Under the pieces are notes generated by a model, which had not been told where the DNA came from, made no database searches, and saw only the letters and a program-made list of their open reading frames with translations. From an uncultured Collinsella sp. (lineage in GTDB: Bacteria > Actinomycetota > Coriobacteriia > Coriobacteriales > Coriobacteriaceae): a stretch of DNA of 64,000 bases. Every line of letters starts with the position of its first letter. Positions within the stretch are counted from its first letter, which is position 1. Of the stretch, positions 28,134-35,812 are shown piece after piece. Both the position numbers and the translations under genes were made by a program. The stretch covers positions 1 to 64,000 of the forward strand of contig CALLNU010000034.1 in the NCBI GenBank assembly GCA_938005465.1. Direction: 5' to 3'.

Positions 28134-29092
28134 GCAATGCCCGCTCGACGAAGGCCCATACGGATCAGGCTGTCACAGACCTGCGGGAACGTCATGTCGT
28201 CTGTGTGGCGAATCTCATCCGGATACAGCGACGTATCGGTCATGCCGGGAATGGTGTTGGTCTCGAGGATGACGGGCCCGTCCTCGCTCACGATAAAATC
28301 GCTGCGCGAGATGCCCAGGCAACCGAGGGCCTTGTGAGCAGCACAGGCAAGCTCCTGAGCGCGAGCGTAATTCTCGGGTGAAATCTGCGCCGGAATACGA
28401 TGGATGTCCGTAGGGTCGACATACTTCACGTCCAGATCGTAGAACTCACAGTCCTCGGGCTTGCGAATCTCGACAATCGGCAGGGCGCGCACGTCGTCCT
28501 CGCCGTACACGCCGACGGTGATCTCGGTACCCTCGATGCACTTCTCGACCAGCACTTTGTCGCCGTACTCAAACGCCTTGGCAATTGCCGCGGGCAGCTC
28601 GGAGGGCTCATGGACCAGGGAAATGCCATAGCTGGAACCGTTGACGGCCGGCTTCACAAAGCTGCGCTCGCCACAAACCTCGACGATATGATCGATATCG
28701 ATTTCATCGCCCACCTCGAGCGCAAGGCCGGGGGCAATGGGAATGCCCGCCTTGGCGTACAGGAGCTTAGAGACCTCTTTGTCGGCACCGCAGGCGCTAG
28801 CAAGCACGCCCGAGGCCGTGTAGGGGATACCCAGGGTCTCCATGGCGCCCTGCATGGCACCATCCTCGCCGCCGGCACCGTGCATGGCGATAAACGCCAC
28901 GTCAAAGCCGCCGGTTGCCATGGTTACCATAAAGTCATCAGCGGCCGTATCGAGCAGCTCCACCGAGGTGTAGCCGGCTTCCTTCAGTGCCACCACAACG
29001 TTCTTTCCCGAATTGAGCGAGATCTCGCGCTCAGCGGAATGACCGCCCGCCAAGACCGCTACGTGCATGTTCTCTAGGCTTTTACCCGGCAT
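28127..29092 (-). CDS. ddl: D-alanine--D-alanine ligase
   Basis: Makes D-Ala-D-Ala for peptidoglycan precursors with ATP. 321 residues, ATP-grasp fold. Visible motifs are VAVLAGGHSAEREISLNSG at the N-terminus, FVKPAVNGSSYGIS, LVEKCIEGTEITVGVYG, and the metal and substrate site LETNTIPGMTDTSLYP. The Tyr in SSYGIS is the position that is Phe in VanA/VanB-type D-Ala-D-Lac ligases, so this is an ordinary vancomycin-sensitive ligase. GAGGAG lies seven bases before the ATG. Confidence 0.95.
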   Translation of the reverse strand: MPGKSLENMHVAVLAGGHSAEREISLNSGKNVVVALKEAGYTSVELLDTAADDFMVTMATGGFDVAFIAMHGAGGEDGAMQGAMETLGIPYTASGVLASACGADKEVSKLLYAKAGIPIAPGLALEVGDEIDIDHIVEVCGERSFVKPAVNGSSYGISLVHEPSELPAAIAKAFEYGDKVLVEKCIEGTEITVGVYGEDDVRALPIVEIRKPEDCEFYDLDVKYVDPTDIHRIPAQISPENYARAQELACAAHKALGCLGISRSDFIVSEDGPVILETNTIPGMTDTSLYPDEIRHTDDMTFPQVCDSLIRMGLRRAGIAC

Positions 29093-29177
29093 GGGCAGAC
29101 TCCTCCTCTATAATTTCTGCAGCTGATACCATATTGTAGCGATACCCTCTACGTTTCCCCAAAATCGAAAGGCTTCC

Positions 29178-30230
29178 ATGAATCCCAGGACTAAATCTCA
29201 GGACATTCGCGACTTGAGCCAAAACGATATTCGCGAGCTCGTGGCCGAACTTGGCCAGCCCGCGTTCCGCGCGAAGCAGCTCATTGAATGGGTCTTCGAG
29301 AAGAACGTTTGTTCGTTTGACGATATGACCAACATTCCCAAGGCTTTCCGCGAGCAGCTTAAAGAGGCTTTTGCCTTTGACACGCCCACTGAACTCACCA
29401 AGCAGGTTTCCAAAGATGGCTCGCGCAAGTATCTGCTCGAATACCACGACGGCGTTTCCGTCGAGACTGTCGGCATGCCCCGTCGTAACAAGCTTTCCGT
29501 CTGCGTTTCCACCCAGGCAGGCTGCGGCATGGGCTGTGCCTTTTGCGCTACCGGTCTCAACGGCCTCAAGCGCTCTCTGACCGCTCAAGAGATCGTCGAC
29601 CAGGTACTTCATGTATCCAACGACTTTGGCGAGCGCGCCACGAGCGTTGTCTTCATGGGCCAGGGCGAGCCGTTTGCCAACTACGACGAGGTTCTCAAGG
29701 CGCTGCGAATCCTCAACGACCCCGATGGCATCGGTATCGGCGCTCGTCACCTCACCGTCTCTACCAGTGGCGTTATTCCCGGTATTCGCAAATTTGCCGA
29801 CATCCCCGAGCAGTTCACGCTTGCTGTTTCACTGCATTCCGCCATCCAGTCGACGCGCAATAAGCTCATGCCCGGTGTTAAGAAGTACACGCTGCTTCGC
29901 CTTCACGAAGCGCTTCAGCTCTACACCGAGAAGACCGGCCGCCGCCCAACCTATGAGTATGCCATGATCGAAGGCGTCAACGATACGAATCCGGAAATGC
30001 AGGCGCTCTGCGACTTCTGTGAGGGAACGCTGTGCCACGTTAACCTCATTCAGCTTAACGACATCGAGGGTAGCCCGCTCAAGCCGTCGCCGATTCATAA
30101 GGTTGAGGATCTTCAGCGTCGCCTTGAGTCCCGTGGCATCGAGACAACGATTCGTAACTCCCGTGGTAACGATATTGACGCCGCTTGCGGACAGCTGAAG
30201 CAGCGCTTCAAAGTTCAGAAGAACGCATAG
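29178..30230 (+). CDS. rlmN: 23S rRNA (adenine2503-C2)-methyltransferase
   Basis: 350-residue radical SAM enzyme that methylates A2503 of 23S rRNA and A37 of some tRNAs. The cluster motif is C-x3-C-x2-C (Cys 116, 120, 123 in GCGMGCAFC). The second catalytic cysteine is near 337 in IDAACGQL. Family motifs FMGQGEP, STSGVIPGI and SLHSA are present. Base composition is closer to 50% GC with more T-ending codons than the neighbours. It is monocistronic and divergent from ddl. Confidence 0.96.
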   Translation: MNPRTKSQDIRDLSQNDIRELVAELGQPAFRAKQLIEWVFEKNVCSFDDMTNIPKAFREQLKEAFAFDTPTELTKQVSKDGSRKYLLEYHDGVSVETVGMPRRNKLSVCVSTQAGCGMGCAFCATGLNGLKRSLTAQEIVDQVLHVSNDFGERATSVVFMGQGEPFANYDEVLKALRILNDPDGIGIGARHLTVSTSGVIPGIRKFADIPEQFTLAVSLHSAIQSTRNKLMPGVKKYTLLRLHEALQLYTEKTGRRPTYEYAMIEGVNDTNPEMQALCDFCEGTLCHVNLIQLNDIEGSPLKPSPIHKVEDLQRRLESRGIETTIRNSRGNDIDAACGQLKQRFKVQKNA

Positions 30231-30247
30231 GGGAGTCGCACCCAAAA

Positions 30248-30263
30248 CGTTTCATGTGAAACA
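30248..30263. promoter_or_regulatory. near-match parS site after rlmN
   Basis: CGTTTCATGTGAAACA differs from TGTTTCACGTGAAACA at positions 1 and 8. It lies between rlmN and its terminator, about 2.2 kb from the perfect parS cluster, so it may be a weaker ParB site. Confidence 0.5.
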
Positions 30264-30267
30264 TCGA

Positions 30268-30308
30268 ACGACCCCGGTTGCAGGATATGCAACCGGGGTC
30301 GTTTCATT
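30268..30308 (+). terminator. rho-independent terminator of rlmN
   Basis: A 15-bp perfect stem (ACGACCCCGGTTGCA/TGCAACCGGGGTCGT) with a five-base loop and T-rich tail (TTCATTTATT). Confidence 0.85.
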
Positions 30309-30365
30309 TATTGACCTTAATTTTGAATCAGCTGCTACTGGTCCCATTTTTACGGCCATAATAAG

Positions 30366-30397
30366 GGGTCCTTGTCTCGTGAATCAGACAAGGACCC
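30366..30397 (-). terminator. terminator of the parAB operon
   Basis: A 12-bp stem (GGGTCCTTGTCT/AGACAAGGACCC) followed on the minus strand by CTTATTAT. It is the last hairpin of the leftward operon that starts at rpmH or within it. Confidence 0.7.
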
Positions 30398-30419
30398 ATC
30401 ACAATATGCTAAGTAATTG

Positions 30420-30431
30420 TTAGGTACCTAA
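30420..30431. repeat. 12-bp palindrome TTAGGTACCTAA, copy 1
   Basis: A perfect palindrome overlapping the stop codon of the small gene after parB. An identical copy lies at 33924-33935, between yidC and jag. Confidence 0.8.
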
Positions 30432-30682
30432 TAGCCTACATTTTCCCATTGGTTGCTGACCCAACCCTGATTAATCTTGGGATTCTTCGTTACCTGAGCA
30501 GTACGCATTGCAACATCTTCTGTCATAACATCCATTTTCTTCTTGGATGTATCGATAATATCTTGCGCACTACGAAGCAAACGACCTCGAAGTTCATCGT
30601 CTGTCGCGATCTTATAGCCAGCAAAGGCACCAGCCGCGACAGTCGTCGCCAATGCAATCGCAGTTAAAATTCTATTCCTCAT
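30428..30682 (-). CDS. small membrane-anchored protein downstream of parB
   Basis: 84 residues, no recognised family. The N-terminus MRNRILTAIALATTVAAGAFAGYK is one hydrophobic segment that could be an anchor or uncleaved signal. The rest is a charged helix (DELRGRLLRSAQDIIDTSKKKMD), similar in style to YtxH-like proteins. The ATG at 30682 is inside the end of parB, with AAGGAGG five bases upstream, so translation is coupled to parB. The upstream in-frame ATG at 30700 lacks a site. Confidence 0.7.
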   Translation of the reverse strand: MRNRILTAIALATTVAAGAFAGYKIATDDELRGRLLRSAQDIIDTSKKKMDVMTEDVAMRTAQVTKNPKINQGWVSNQWENVGY

Positions 30683-31577
30683 CTTGGCCTCCTTGATCAA
30701 ACTGAATCATTTCGCCAAGAATACGAGAGAGCTCTTCCTCGTCTTTAAACTCAATCTCAATCTTATTCTTTCCACGCGAGCTCTTCACACGCACGTTGGT
30801 ATTAAAAACCTGACGAAGCACGCGGGCTGCCTTTTTAAAAGACTGAGGGGTTGCAGGCCTCGGCGTCTTAGGTGTCTCTCCGGCAGAAAACAACGGAGCA
30901 AGATTTTCTGTCGCTCTTACGGAAAGCCCCTCTGCAACAACCTTCTCTGCAAGTCGAATTCGAGCATCCTCATAGGGAACTGCAAGAATCGCACGTGCAT
31001 GACCAGCAGTAAGTTTACCCTCAAAAATCATCTGCTGAACTACTTCGGGGAGATCGAGAAGACGCAGTGAGTTTGTAATTGCAGAGCGTGACTTGCTTAC
31101 TGCCTTCGACAATGCCTCCTGGGTCATACCGCTGGCATCGATGAGCTGTCGATAGCCCTTAGCCTCTTCGACGGGATTCAGATCTGAACGTTGAAGGTTT
31201 TCGATAAGAGCAAGAGCCAGCATCTCTTCATCATTTACCCCTTTAATGATGACTGGCAATTCTTCAAGGCCAGCAAGCTTTGACGCCTGGTAACGACGCT
31301 CACCAGCGATGATCTCATAGCCGTTTCCATGCTTGCGAACCAAAAGCGGCTGCAAAACGCCATGTTCTTGGATTGACTCGCTCAACTCGCGAAGTTCAGT
31401 TTCGTTAAAGTGAATTCGCGGCTGATTAGGGTTGGGAATGATATCCTCAATAGGTAGTTTTGTTTCAGATGCAGCATTAGAAGCCGATGCAGCCGAACCG
31501 CCGGTCTCATACTCGGCCTCTGAAACCAAAGCATTCAGTCCACGTCCCAATCCGCCACGTTTCTTTACACTAGGCAC
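30672..31577 (-). CDS. parB: chromosome partitioning protein ParB
   Basis: 301 residues. ParB/Spo0J binds parS, uses CTP to slide and spread, and helps load SMC and separate origins. The N-terminal KRGGLGRGLNAL activates ParA. The CTP-binding/GERRY region is GERRYQASKLAGL with GVLQPLLVRK before it. A central helix-turn-helix contains MTQEALSKAVSKSRSAITNSLRLL. The C-terminus is a dimerisation domain. The start overlaps parA by 8 bp. Three perfect parS sites lie just upstream of parA. Confidence 0.96.
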   Translation of the reverse strand: MPSVKKRGGLGRGLNALVSEAEYETGGSAASASNAASETKLPIEDIIPNPNQPRIHFNETELRELSESIQEHGVLQPLLVRKHGNGYEIIAGERRYQASKLAGLEELPVIIKGVNDEEMLALALIENLQRSDLNPVEEAKGYRQLIDASGMTQEALSKAVSKSRSAITNSLRLLDLPEVVQQMIFEGKLTAGHARAILAVPYEDARIRLAEKVVAEGLSVRATENLAPLFSAGETPKTPRPATPQSFKKAARVLRQVFNTNVRVKSSRGKNKIEIEFKDEEELSRILGEMIQFDQGGQDEE

Positions 31578-32370
31578 GCTTGATCACCTCTTTTGCAAGG
31601 TTCATATATGCTTTTGCACCCTTATTTTGAGGTGCATAGGTAATTACTGGTTCTCCAAAAGACGGAGCTTCGGAGATTTTAACCGTACGGGGGATTAGCG
31701 TCTTAAACGCCTTATCACCAAAGTACGATTGAACCTCCTCAACAACCTGATTCGATAGTGAAGTACGCGAGTCATACATGGTCATAAGCACACCATAGGT
31801 GTCTAAGCCCTTGTTCAGCCTTGATTTGACCATCTTCATTGACTCAAGCAGCTTCGTAACGCCCTCGAGTGCGTAATATTCGCACTGGATCGGAATCAAA
31901 ACGCTGTCTGCTGCGGTCAAAGCGTTGATAGTAAGCAGGCCGAGCGAAGGAGGACAGTCAATGAAAATAAAATCGAATTCGTCCTGAATCGGCTCAAGCA
32001 AATCTTTGAGGCGGGTTTCACGTGCAATTGCGCTTACGAGCTCAATTTCGGCGCCTGCAAGCTGAATTGTAGCTGGAATTACGAATACCATTTTGCAATT
32101 TGTATCAAGAACAAGTGATTCTGCCGGCACATCATTCAACAATGCATCATAGATGCAGTGATCAAGGTCTTCTTTTTCAATTCCGAATCCACTGGTGCTG
32201 TTTCCCTGCGGATCAAAATCGACAATCAGTGTCTTACGACCCTGCTCACCCAGTGCTGCTGCAAGGTTTACAGCCGTCGTTGACTTACCGACGCCGCCTT
32301 TTTGATTGATGATTGCAATGATACGCGTGTCTTTTGCGCTCTTTGAACGCTTAACGTCGCGAAATCCCAC
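31570..32370 (-). CDS. parA: chromosome partitioning ATPase ParA (Soj)
   Basis: 266-residue deviant Walker ATPase that works with ParB in origin segregation and, in Bacillus, also acts on DnaA. It shows KGGVGKSTTAVNLAAAL with the signature first Lys, FDPQGNSTSG, and FIDCPPSLGLLT. Base composition is more AT-rich than the replication genes nearby, as also seen in parB and rsmG. The upstream spacer contains three parS sites. Confidence 0.96.
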   Translation of the reverse strand: MGFRDVKRSKSAKDTRIIAIINQKGGVGKSTTAVNLAAALGEQGRKTLIVDFDPQGNSTSGFGIEKEDLDHCIYDALLNDVPAESLVLDTNCKMVFVIPATIQLAGAEIELVSAIARETRLKDLLEPIQDEFDFIFIDCPPSLGLLTINALTAADSVLIPIQCEYYALEGVTKLLESMKMVKSRLNKGLDTYGVLMTMYDSRTSLSNQVVEEVQSYFGDKAFKTLIPRTVKISEAPSFGEPVITYAPQNKGAKAYMNLAKEVIKRA

Positions 32371-32409
32371 GGTCCCTCCTGGTGTGTATTAAAGCTGTCA
32401 AACGGAGGA

Positions 32410-32425
32410 TGTTTCACGTGAAACA
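32410..32425. promoter_or_regulatory. parS site 1
   Basis: TGTTTCACGTGAAACA, the exact consensus for ParB binding, 40 bases upstream of parA. Confidence 0.97.
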
Positions 32426-32448
32426 TTCCGAATCGATATCAACCGCCA

Positions 32449-32464
32449 TGTTTCACGTGAAACA
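32449..32464. promoter_or_regulatory. parS site 2
   Basis: A second perfect TGTTTCACGTGAAACA, 39 bases from site 1. Confidence 0.97.
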
Positions 32465-32487
32465 CTGCAAGTTGTTAGTATCCATTA

Positions 32488-32503
32488 TGTTTCACGTGAA
32501 ACA
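32488..32503. promoter_or_regulatory. parS site 3
   Basis: A third perfect site, again 39 bases from its neighbour and one base before the rsmG stop. The regular 39-base spacing places the sites a little under four helical turns apart. Confidence 0.97.
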
Positions 32504-32504
32504 T

Positions 32505-33242
32505 CTAGGCAAGCGGATTCTTCTTTGCCACGCCATTTGCACGAGGCAATGAGACGGATGCTGGATGACTCTTCTTAAGAACAATGAACTCCCTGTGACC
32601 CAAGCCTTCAGGCAAATCAATTGCGTCATTCAGAAGCAAAGTGAAGCCGCAAATCTTAGCTGCTGACATGCCGGAAGCAAGCTCCTCATCCGAAGGATTG
32701 CCCTTGGTTATAACAAATAGCCCTCCATCCTTCAGATACGGAGCCGCATACTCAACAAGAATCGGTAGAGGGGCCAGTGCGCGGGCAGTTACAACAGAGA
32801 ACTGCTTCTTATGGCTTCGAGCATATTCTTCAAGACGATCATGAACCGCATGAGCATGTTTCAATCCAAGAGCATGGACAAAGGAATTAACCGCATCAAC
32901 CTTCTTGCCAACAGAGTCAATATAAGTAGCTTTACGATGCGTGGTTATGGTTAATGGAATACCAGGGAAGCCCGCACCTGTTCCCATATCGAGCAAAGCT
33001 CCCTCAGGAGCCTTGTTGATATAGGGGAGCAAAACAAGTGAGTCGAGGATATGAAGTACTGCAGCATCTTCTACGTTAAGAATACGGGTGAGATTGGTTG
33101 TCTTATTTGTTTCTAGAACCAAATCCAAATGCTGAATACATTTCCTCAGCTCAACATCAGTTACGCTCAAGGAATACTCTTTGCAATAGGAAGTTAGACG
33201 ACTCAACATCTCGTCAGCCTGCTGATCAGTAAGTACTAACAA
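32505..33242 (-). CDS. rsmG: 16S rRNA (guanine527-N7)-methyltransferase
   Basis: About 245 residues. It methylates G527 of 16S rRNA. The SAM site reads LLDMGTGAGFPGIPL, then TYIDSVGKKVDAVN and VTARALAPL, as in RsmG/GidB. I place the start at a TTG (33242) because AAAGGAG lies six bases upstream. The longer frame begins at 33290, next to the jag terminator, with no ribosome site. AT-richer than neighbours. Confidence 0.92.
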   Translation of the reverse strand: MLVLTDQQADEMLSRLTSYCKEYSLSVTDVELRKCIQHLDLVLETNKTTNLTRILNVEDAAVLHILDSLVLLPYINKAPEGALLDMGTGAGFPGIPLTITTHRKATYIDSVGKKVDAVNSFVHALGLKHAHAVHDRLEEYARSHKKQFSVVTARALAPLPILVEYAAPYLKDGGLFVITKGNPSDEELASGMSAAKICGFTLLLNDAIDLPEGLGHREFIVLKKSHPASVSLPRANGVAKKNPLA

Positions 33243-33291
33243 CGAAAGCTCCTTTCTGACAAAAATCAGTGTATCGAGAACTTTTGACAAA

Positions 33292-33321
33292 AAAAGGGGA
33301 CGTGGAAACCACGTCCCCTTA
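33292..33321 (-). terminator. terminator between jag and rsmG
   Basis: A 12-bp perfect stem (AAGGGGACGTGG/CCACGTCCCCTT) with a TTT loop and a run of T on the minus strand. It separates rpmH-jag from rsmG-parA-parB, at least partly. Confidence 0.9.
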
Positions 33322-33338
33322 GCATAAGCTCGAGAAGA

Positions 33339-33908
33339 TTATCGAGCAACAATCACCACATGGCGATCAGGGTCAGAACCCTCAGAATGAGTATCGACGG
33401 CATCATTACCACGAAGTGCAATGTGAACCAGTCGACGCTCGTAGGCATTCATGGGCGGAAGCGAAACACTCTTATGAGTGCGGATGGCACGCTCGGCAGC
33501 AGACTGAGCCATGGAAGCAACCTTGTCCTGACGGCGACTCTTGTATCCCTCTACGTCCACTACAACCGGATACCTAAAGCCAAGTTTGCGGCTCACCAGC
33601 AAAGAGAACATAACCTGAAGGGCATCAAGGGTGCGACCATGACGGCCAATGAGAACAGCAAGGTCGGGAGCCGTTACATCCAAAATCAGCTCACCCTCGT
33701 CGCCCTCATACTCATCGATAGGAGAGTTGGCGGCATCGAAGTGCGAAAGGATGGAACGCAGGATGGAAATCGCAACATCGGCAATGGTGTCGAGCTCCTC
33801 ATCGGTCAGCTCTTCACCAGCCTTGTAGCGCTGTGCAATCTCGGGATAATCGCCCGCGACCTGCGGGGCAACCTCCTCAAGCATATCCTCGATGATCTCT
33901 TCAGACAT
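33339..33908 (-). CDS. khpB: RNA-binding protein Jag/KhpB
   Basis: About 189 residues with an acidic N-terminus, a KH domain (DVTAPDLAVLIGRHGRTLDALQVMFSLLV, including the GxxG-type IGRHGR loop) and a C-terminal R3H domain (MNAYERRLVHIALRGNDAVDTHSEG). Jag/KhpB proteins bind RNA and affect cell division and elongation in Gram-positives. The usual N-terminal Jag-N domain is absent or very short. ATG at 33908 follows GGAG by six bases. Standard position after yidC. Confidence 0.92.
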   Translation of the reverse strand: MSEEIIEDMLEEVAPQVAGDYPEIAQRYKAGEELTDEELDTIADVAISILRSILSHFDAANSPIDEYEGDEGELILDVTAPDLAVLIGRHGRTLDALQVMFSLLVSRKLGFRYPVVVDVEGYKSRRQDKVASMAQSAAERAIRTHKSVSLPPMNAYERRLVHIALRGNDAVDTHSEGSDPDRHVVIVAR

Positions 33909-33923
33909 AACGTACTCCAAAAG

Positions 33924-33935
33924 TTAGGTACCTAA
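33924..33935. repeat. 12-bp palindrome TTAGGTACCTAA, copy 2
   Basis: Identical to 30420-30431. It lies between yidC and jag. The two copies bracket the jag-rsmG-parA-parB-small gene block. Confidence 0.8.
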
Positions 33936-33952
33936 ATAAGATTGATATCCCG

Positions 33953-34723
33953 TTACTTCTTCTTGTGCGGGCGCGGCTTCTTCTCTCGACGAGTGACCTC
34001 AACCTGCAGCGGAGCGTTCTTAAGACGCTCCTCCTCATCGGCCTTCGCCTTGTCGATGACCTTCTGCGTTACAAAAATCTGCTGGATAACCTGCCAAGCA
34101 GACGAGACGTCGTAGTACAGCAGAACACCAACGGGAAGGCTCCAGCCCATCCAAAGCATCATGACCGTCATGACAACGGCCATCATACGCATGCTCTGAG
34201 CCTGCTGGCCGGTCTGGTTGCGCGACATATAGAGCTGCGGAATCAGGGTCAGGACGGCGAACAGGATCAGGCAAACCAGCGCAGGCAGTGCAACCATAAA
34301 GCCATCGGCAAAGGAAGCGCTCGGCGTGGTGGTCAGGTCGGGCAGGATGTTGAAGAACGAGAACGTGCCGTCGTTAAAGTACTGCGGCAGGTTGCGCAGC
34401 AATGTAAACAGGGCGAACAGGATAGGCATCTGAATCAGCAGCGGCAGACAACCAGCCATGGGGTTGAACTTGTTCTCGCTGTAGAACTTCTGCATCTCCT
34501 CGGCCTGACGCTGGGGATCGTCGGCATAGCGCTCCTGGATCTCGAGCATCTTGGGCTGCAGCACCTGCATGCGAGCCGTCGACTTGGTCGACTTGAGCAT
34601 GAGCGGCGTCAGCAGCAGACGGATGATGACCACCAGGATGATGATGGACAGGCCCCAGTCGACCGCAAAGGTCTGGATGAGCTTGAGCAGCTCGAAAAGG
34701 ATGTTAACGATCCAATCCCACAT
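33953..34723 (-). CDS. yidC: membrane protein insertase YidC/Oxa1
   Basis: 256 residues. Inserts and folds inner-membrane proteins. Hydrophobic segments follow the YidC pattern: DWGLSIIILVVIIRLLLTPL, AGCLPLLIQMPILFALFTLLRN, FMVALPALVCLILFAVLTLI, and MRMMAVVMTVMMLWMGWSLP with VGVLLYYDVSSAWQVIQQIF. The substrate-groove Arg is in IIRLLLTPL. It lacks the large periplasmic domain of Gram-negative YidC. The basic tail (RREKKPRPHKKK) probably contacts ribosomes. Confidence 0.95.
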   Translation of the reverse strand: MWDWIVNILFELLKLIQTFAVDWGLSIIILVVIIRLLLTPLMLKSTKSTARMQVLQPKMLEIQERYADDPQRQAEEMQKFYSENKFNPMAGCLPLLIQMPILFALFTLLRNLPQYFNDGTFSFFNILPDLTTTPSASFADGFMVALPALVCLILFAVLTLIPQLYMSRNQTGQQAQSMRMMAVVMTVMMLWMGWSLPVGVLLYYDVSSAWQVIQQIFVTQKVIDKAKADEEERLKNAPLQVEVTRREKKPRPHKKK

Positions 34724-34752
34724 GTAAGTTTTCCTCCGATAGCGAGTGCCCG

Positions 34753-34977
34753 CTAGGGCACAGGGTCATAACCGCCGACGTGCAGGGGATTGCAGCGAGC
34801 GATGCGCCTCACGGCAAGCCAGCAGCCTCTCAAAACACCGTGCTTCTCAATCGCCTGGACGGCGTATTGCGAGCACGTTGGGTAATAAATGCAGGCGTCA
34901 GGCAATAAGGGCGAAATAACCTGTTGATATATGCGAATAGGAGCGATGGCAACACGTCGCAAAACGTGATTGCTCAT
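34753..34977 (-). CDS. yidD: membrane protein insertion efficiency factor
   Basis: 74 residues, whole-family match: YQQVISPLLPDACIYYPTCSQYAVQAIEKHGVLRGCWLAVRRIARCNPLHVGGYDPVP shows the three conserved Cys and the HxGGYDPVP end. It overlaps rnpA by 4 bp and precedes yidC. Confidence 0.95.
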   Translation of the reverse strand: MSNHVLRRVAIAPIRIYQQVISPLLPDACIYYPTCSQYAVQAIEKHGVLRGCWLAVRRIARCNPLHVGGYDPVP

Positions 34978-35312
34978 CGCTCCTCCCCGGCAACGCCGGC
35001 GCGCTTCATAAGCGAACGCAACGCCTTGTCCATCTCCTGCGGCGAGGAAACCCTCGTCTTGGGAGTTGCAAACAAGATGATGTCATAACCCGCAACGGGA
35101 AATCCGCAGCTGCGGGCGGCCTCGCGCATCACACGCTTAGATCGGTTGCGCACGACGGCACAACCGAGTCGCTTAGCACCAACGAAGGCGACCCTTCCGG
35201 AGTCGCCTTCGCCAACCGATTCACATATGGTCATTCGAATCAGAGGGTGATTGAAACGACGCCCCTGACTGAACACATGCTCGAAATCTTGCCGAGACTT
35301 AATAGTCTTCAT
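34974..35312 (-). CDS. rnpA: ribonuclease P protein component
   Basis: 112 residues. Protein subunit of RNase P, which trims tRNA 5' ends. The signature is RNRSKRVMREAAR, with KRLGCAVVRNR before it, and the RDFEHVFSQGRRF start typical of the family. It lies 20 bases after rpmH, in the conserved order. Confidence 0.95.
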   Translation of the reverse strand: MKTIKSRQDFEHVFSQGRRFNHPLIRMTICESVGEGDSGRVAFVGAKRLGCAVVRNRSKRVMREAARSCGFPVAGYDIILFATPKTRVSSPQEMDKALRSLMKRAGVAGEER

Positions 35313-35332
35313 GCGAGATGTGTGTATCGCTG

Positions 35333-35467
35333 CTAGACAGTGAGACGCTTGCGGCCCTTGGCACGACGACGGGCGAGCACGGCACGACCACCCTTAGTGG
35401 CCATACGGGCACGGAAGCCATGGGTCTTGGCACGCTTACGCTTATTAGGCTGATACGTACGCTTCAT
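35333..35467 (-). CDS. rpmH: 50S ribosomal protein L34
   Basis: 44 residues: MKRTYQPNKRKRAKTHGFR then RMATKGGRAVLARRRAKGRKRLTV, the full L34 sequence pattern. The longer frame adds 20 residues without homology. GGAGG lies before the ATG. First gene of the leftward operon, next to the origin. Confidence 0.97.
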   Translation of the reverse strand: MKRTYQPNKRKRAKTHGFRARMATKGGRAVLARRRAKGRKRLTV

Positions 35468-35539
35468 CTTAAGTTCCTCCTGCTGCATTTCGAGTGTCCG
35501 CGGGGACGCGGACGCAGATATAGACACGTGAGCTTGAAG

Positions 35540-35569
35540 ATTGTAGGGAAATCAATGTTCAAATGTCAA
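35540..35569 (-). promoter_or_regulatory. promoter of the rpmH operon
   Basis: A consensus TTGACA (35564-35569) and TACAAT (35540-35545) with an 18-base spacer on the minus strand, about 70 bases before rpmH. Confidence 0.85.
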
Positions 35570-35812
35570 GAAATCAAAGGTAAAAGGTTGCGCAGTTCAC
35601 ACGGTTCCCCCATAAGCACAACCGAAATTTGCGCCTCATGGCAACCTTTCACGATATTTCATCGAGTTTTCAACAGGTCATGTTGGTAATGTTGAGAACT
35701 TTTCGCCCGTTTTCCAAAGTTTTCAACAGGTTATGAAAAGTTGTCGAAAGATGAGAAACGTTGCACGGTGAGCTACTATTTGTTCGAAACCTTTTGAAAG
35801 ATTGCGAGCGGC
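35570..35812. other. oriC candidate, part 1 (rpmH side)
   Basis: Non-coding. It holds two copies of AGTTTTCAACAG (35665-35676 and 35718-35729) on the plus strand, a related TTCTCAACA on the minus strand (35690-35698), and GTTGTCGAAA (35739-35748). The 12-mer recurs at 36851-36862 and inverted at 38920-38931. These are the probable DnaA boxes; TTTTCAACA matches TTATCCACA at 7 of 9 positions. No long AT-rich stretch is seen, so unwinding is more likely in part 2. Confidence 0.7.

Noticed and set aside
28127..29092. possible van-type D-Ala-D-Lac ligase
   Set aside because: The active-site region has the Tyr typical of D-Ala-D-Ala ligases and no vanH or vanX neighbours.
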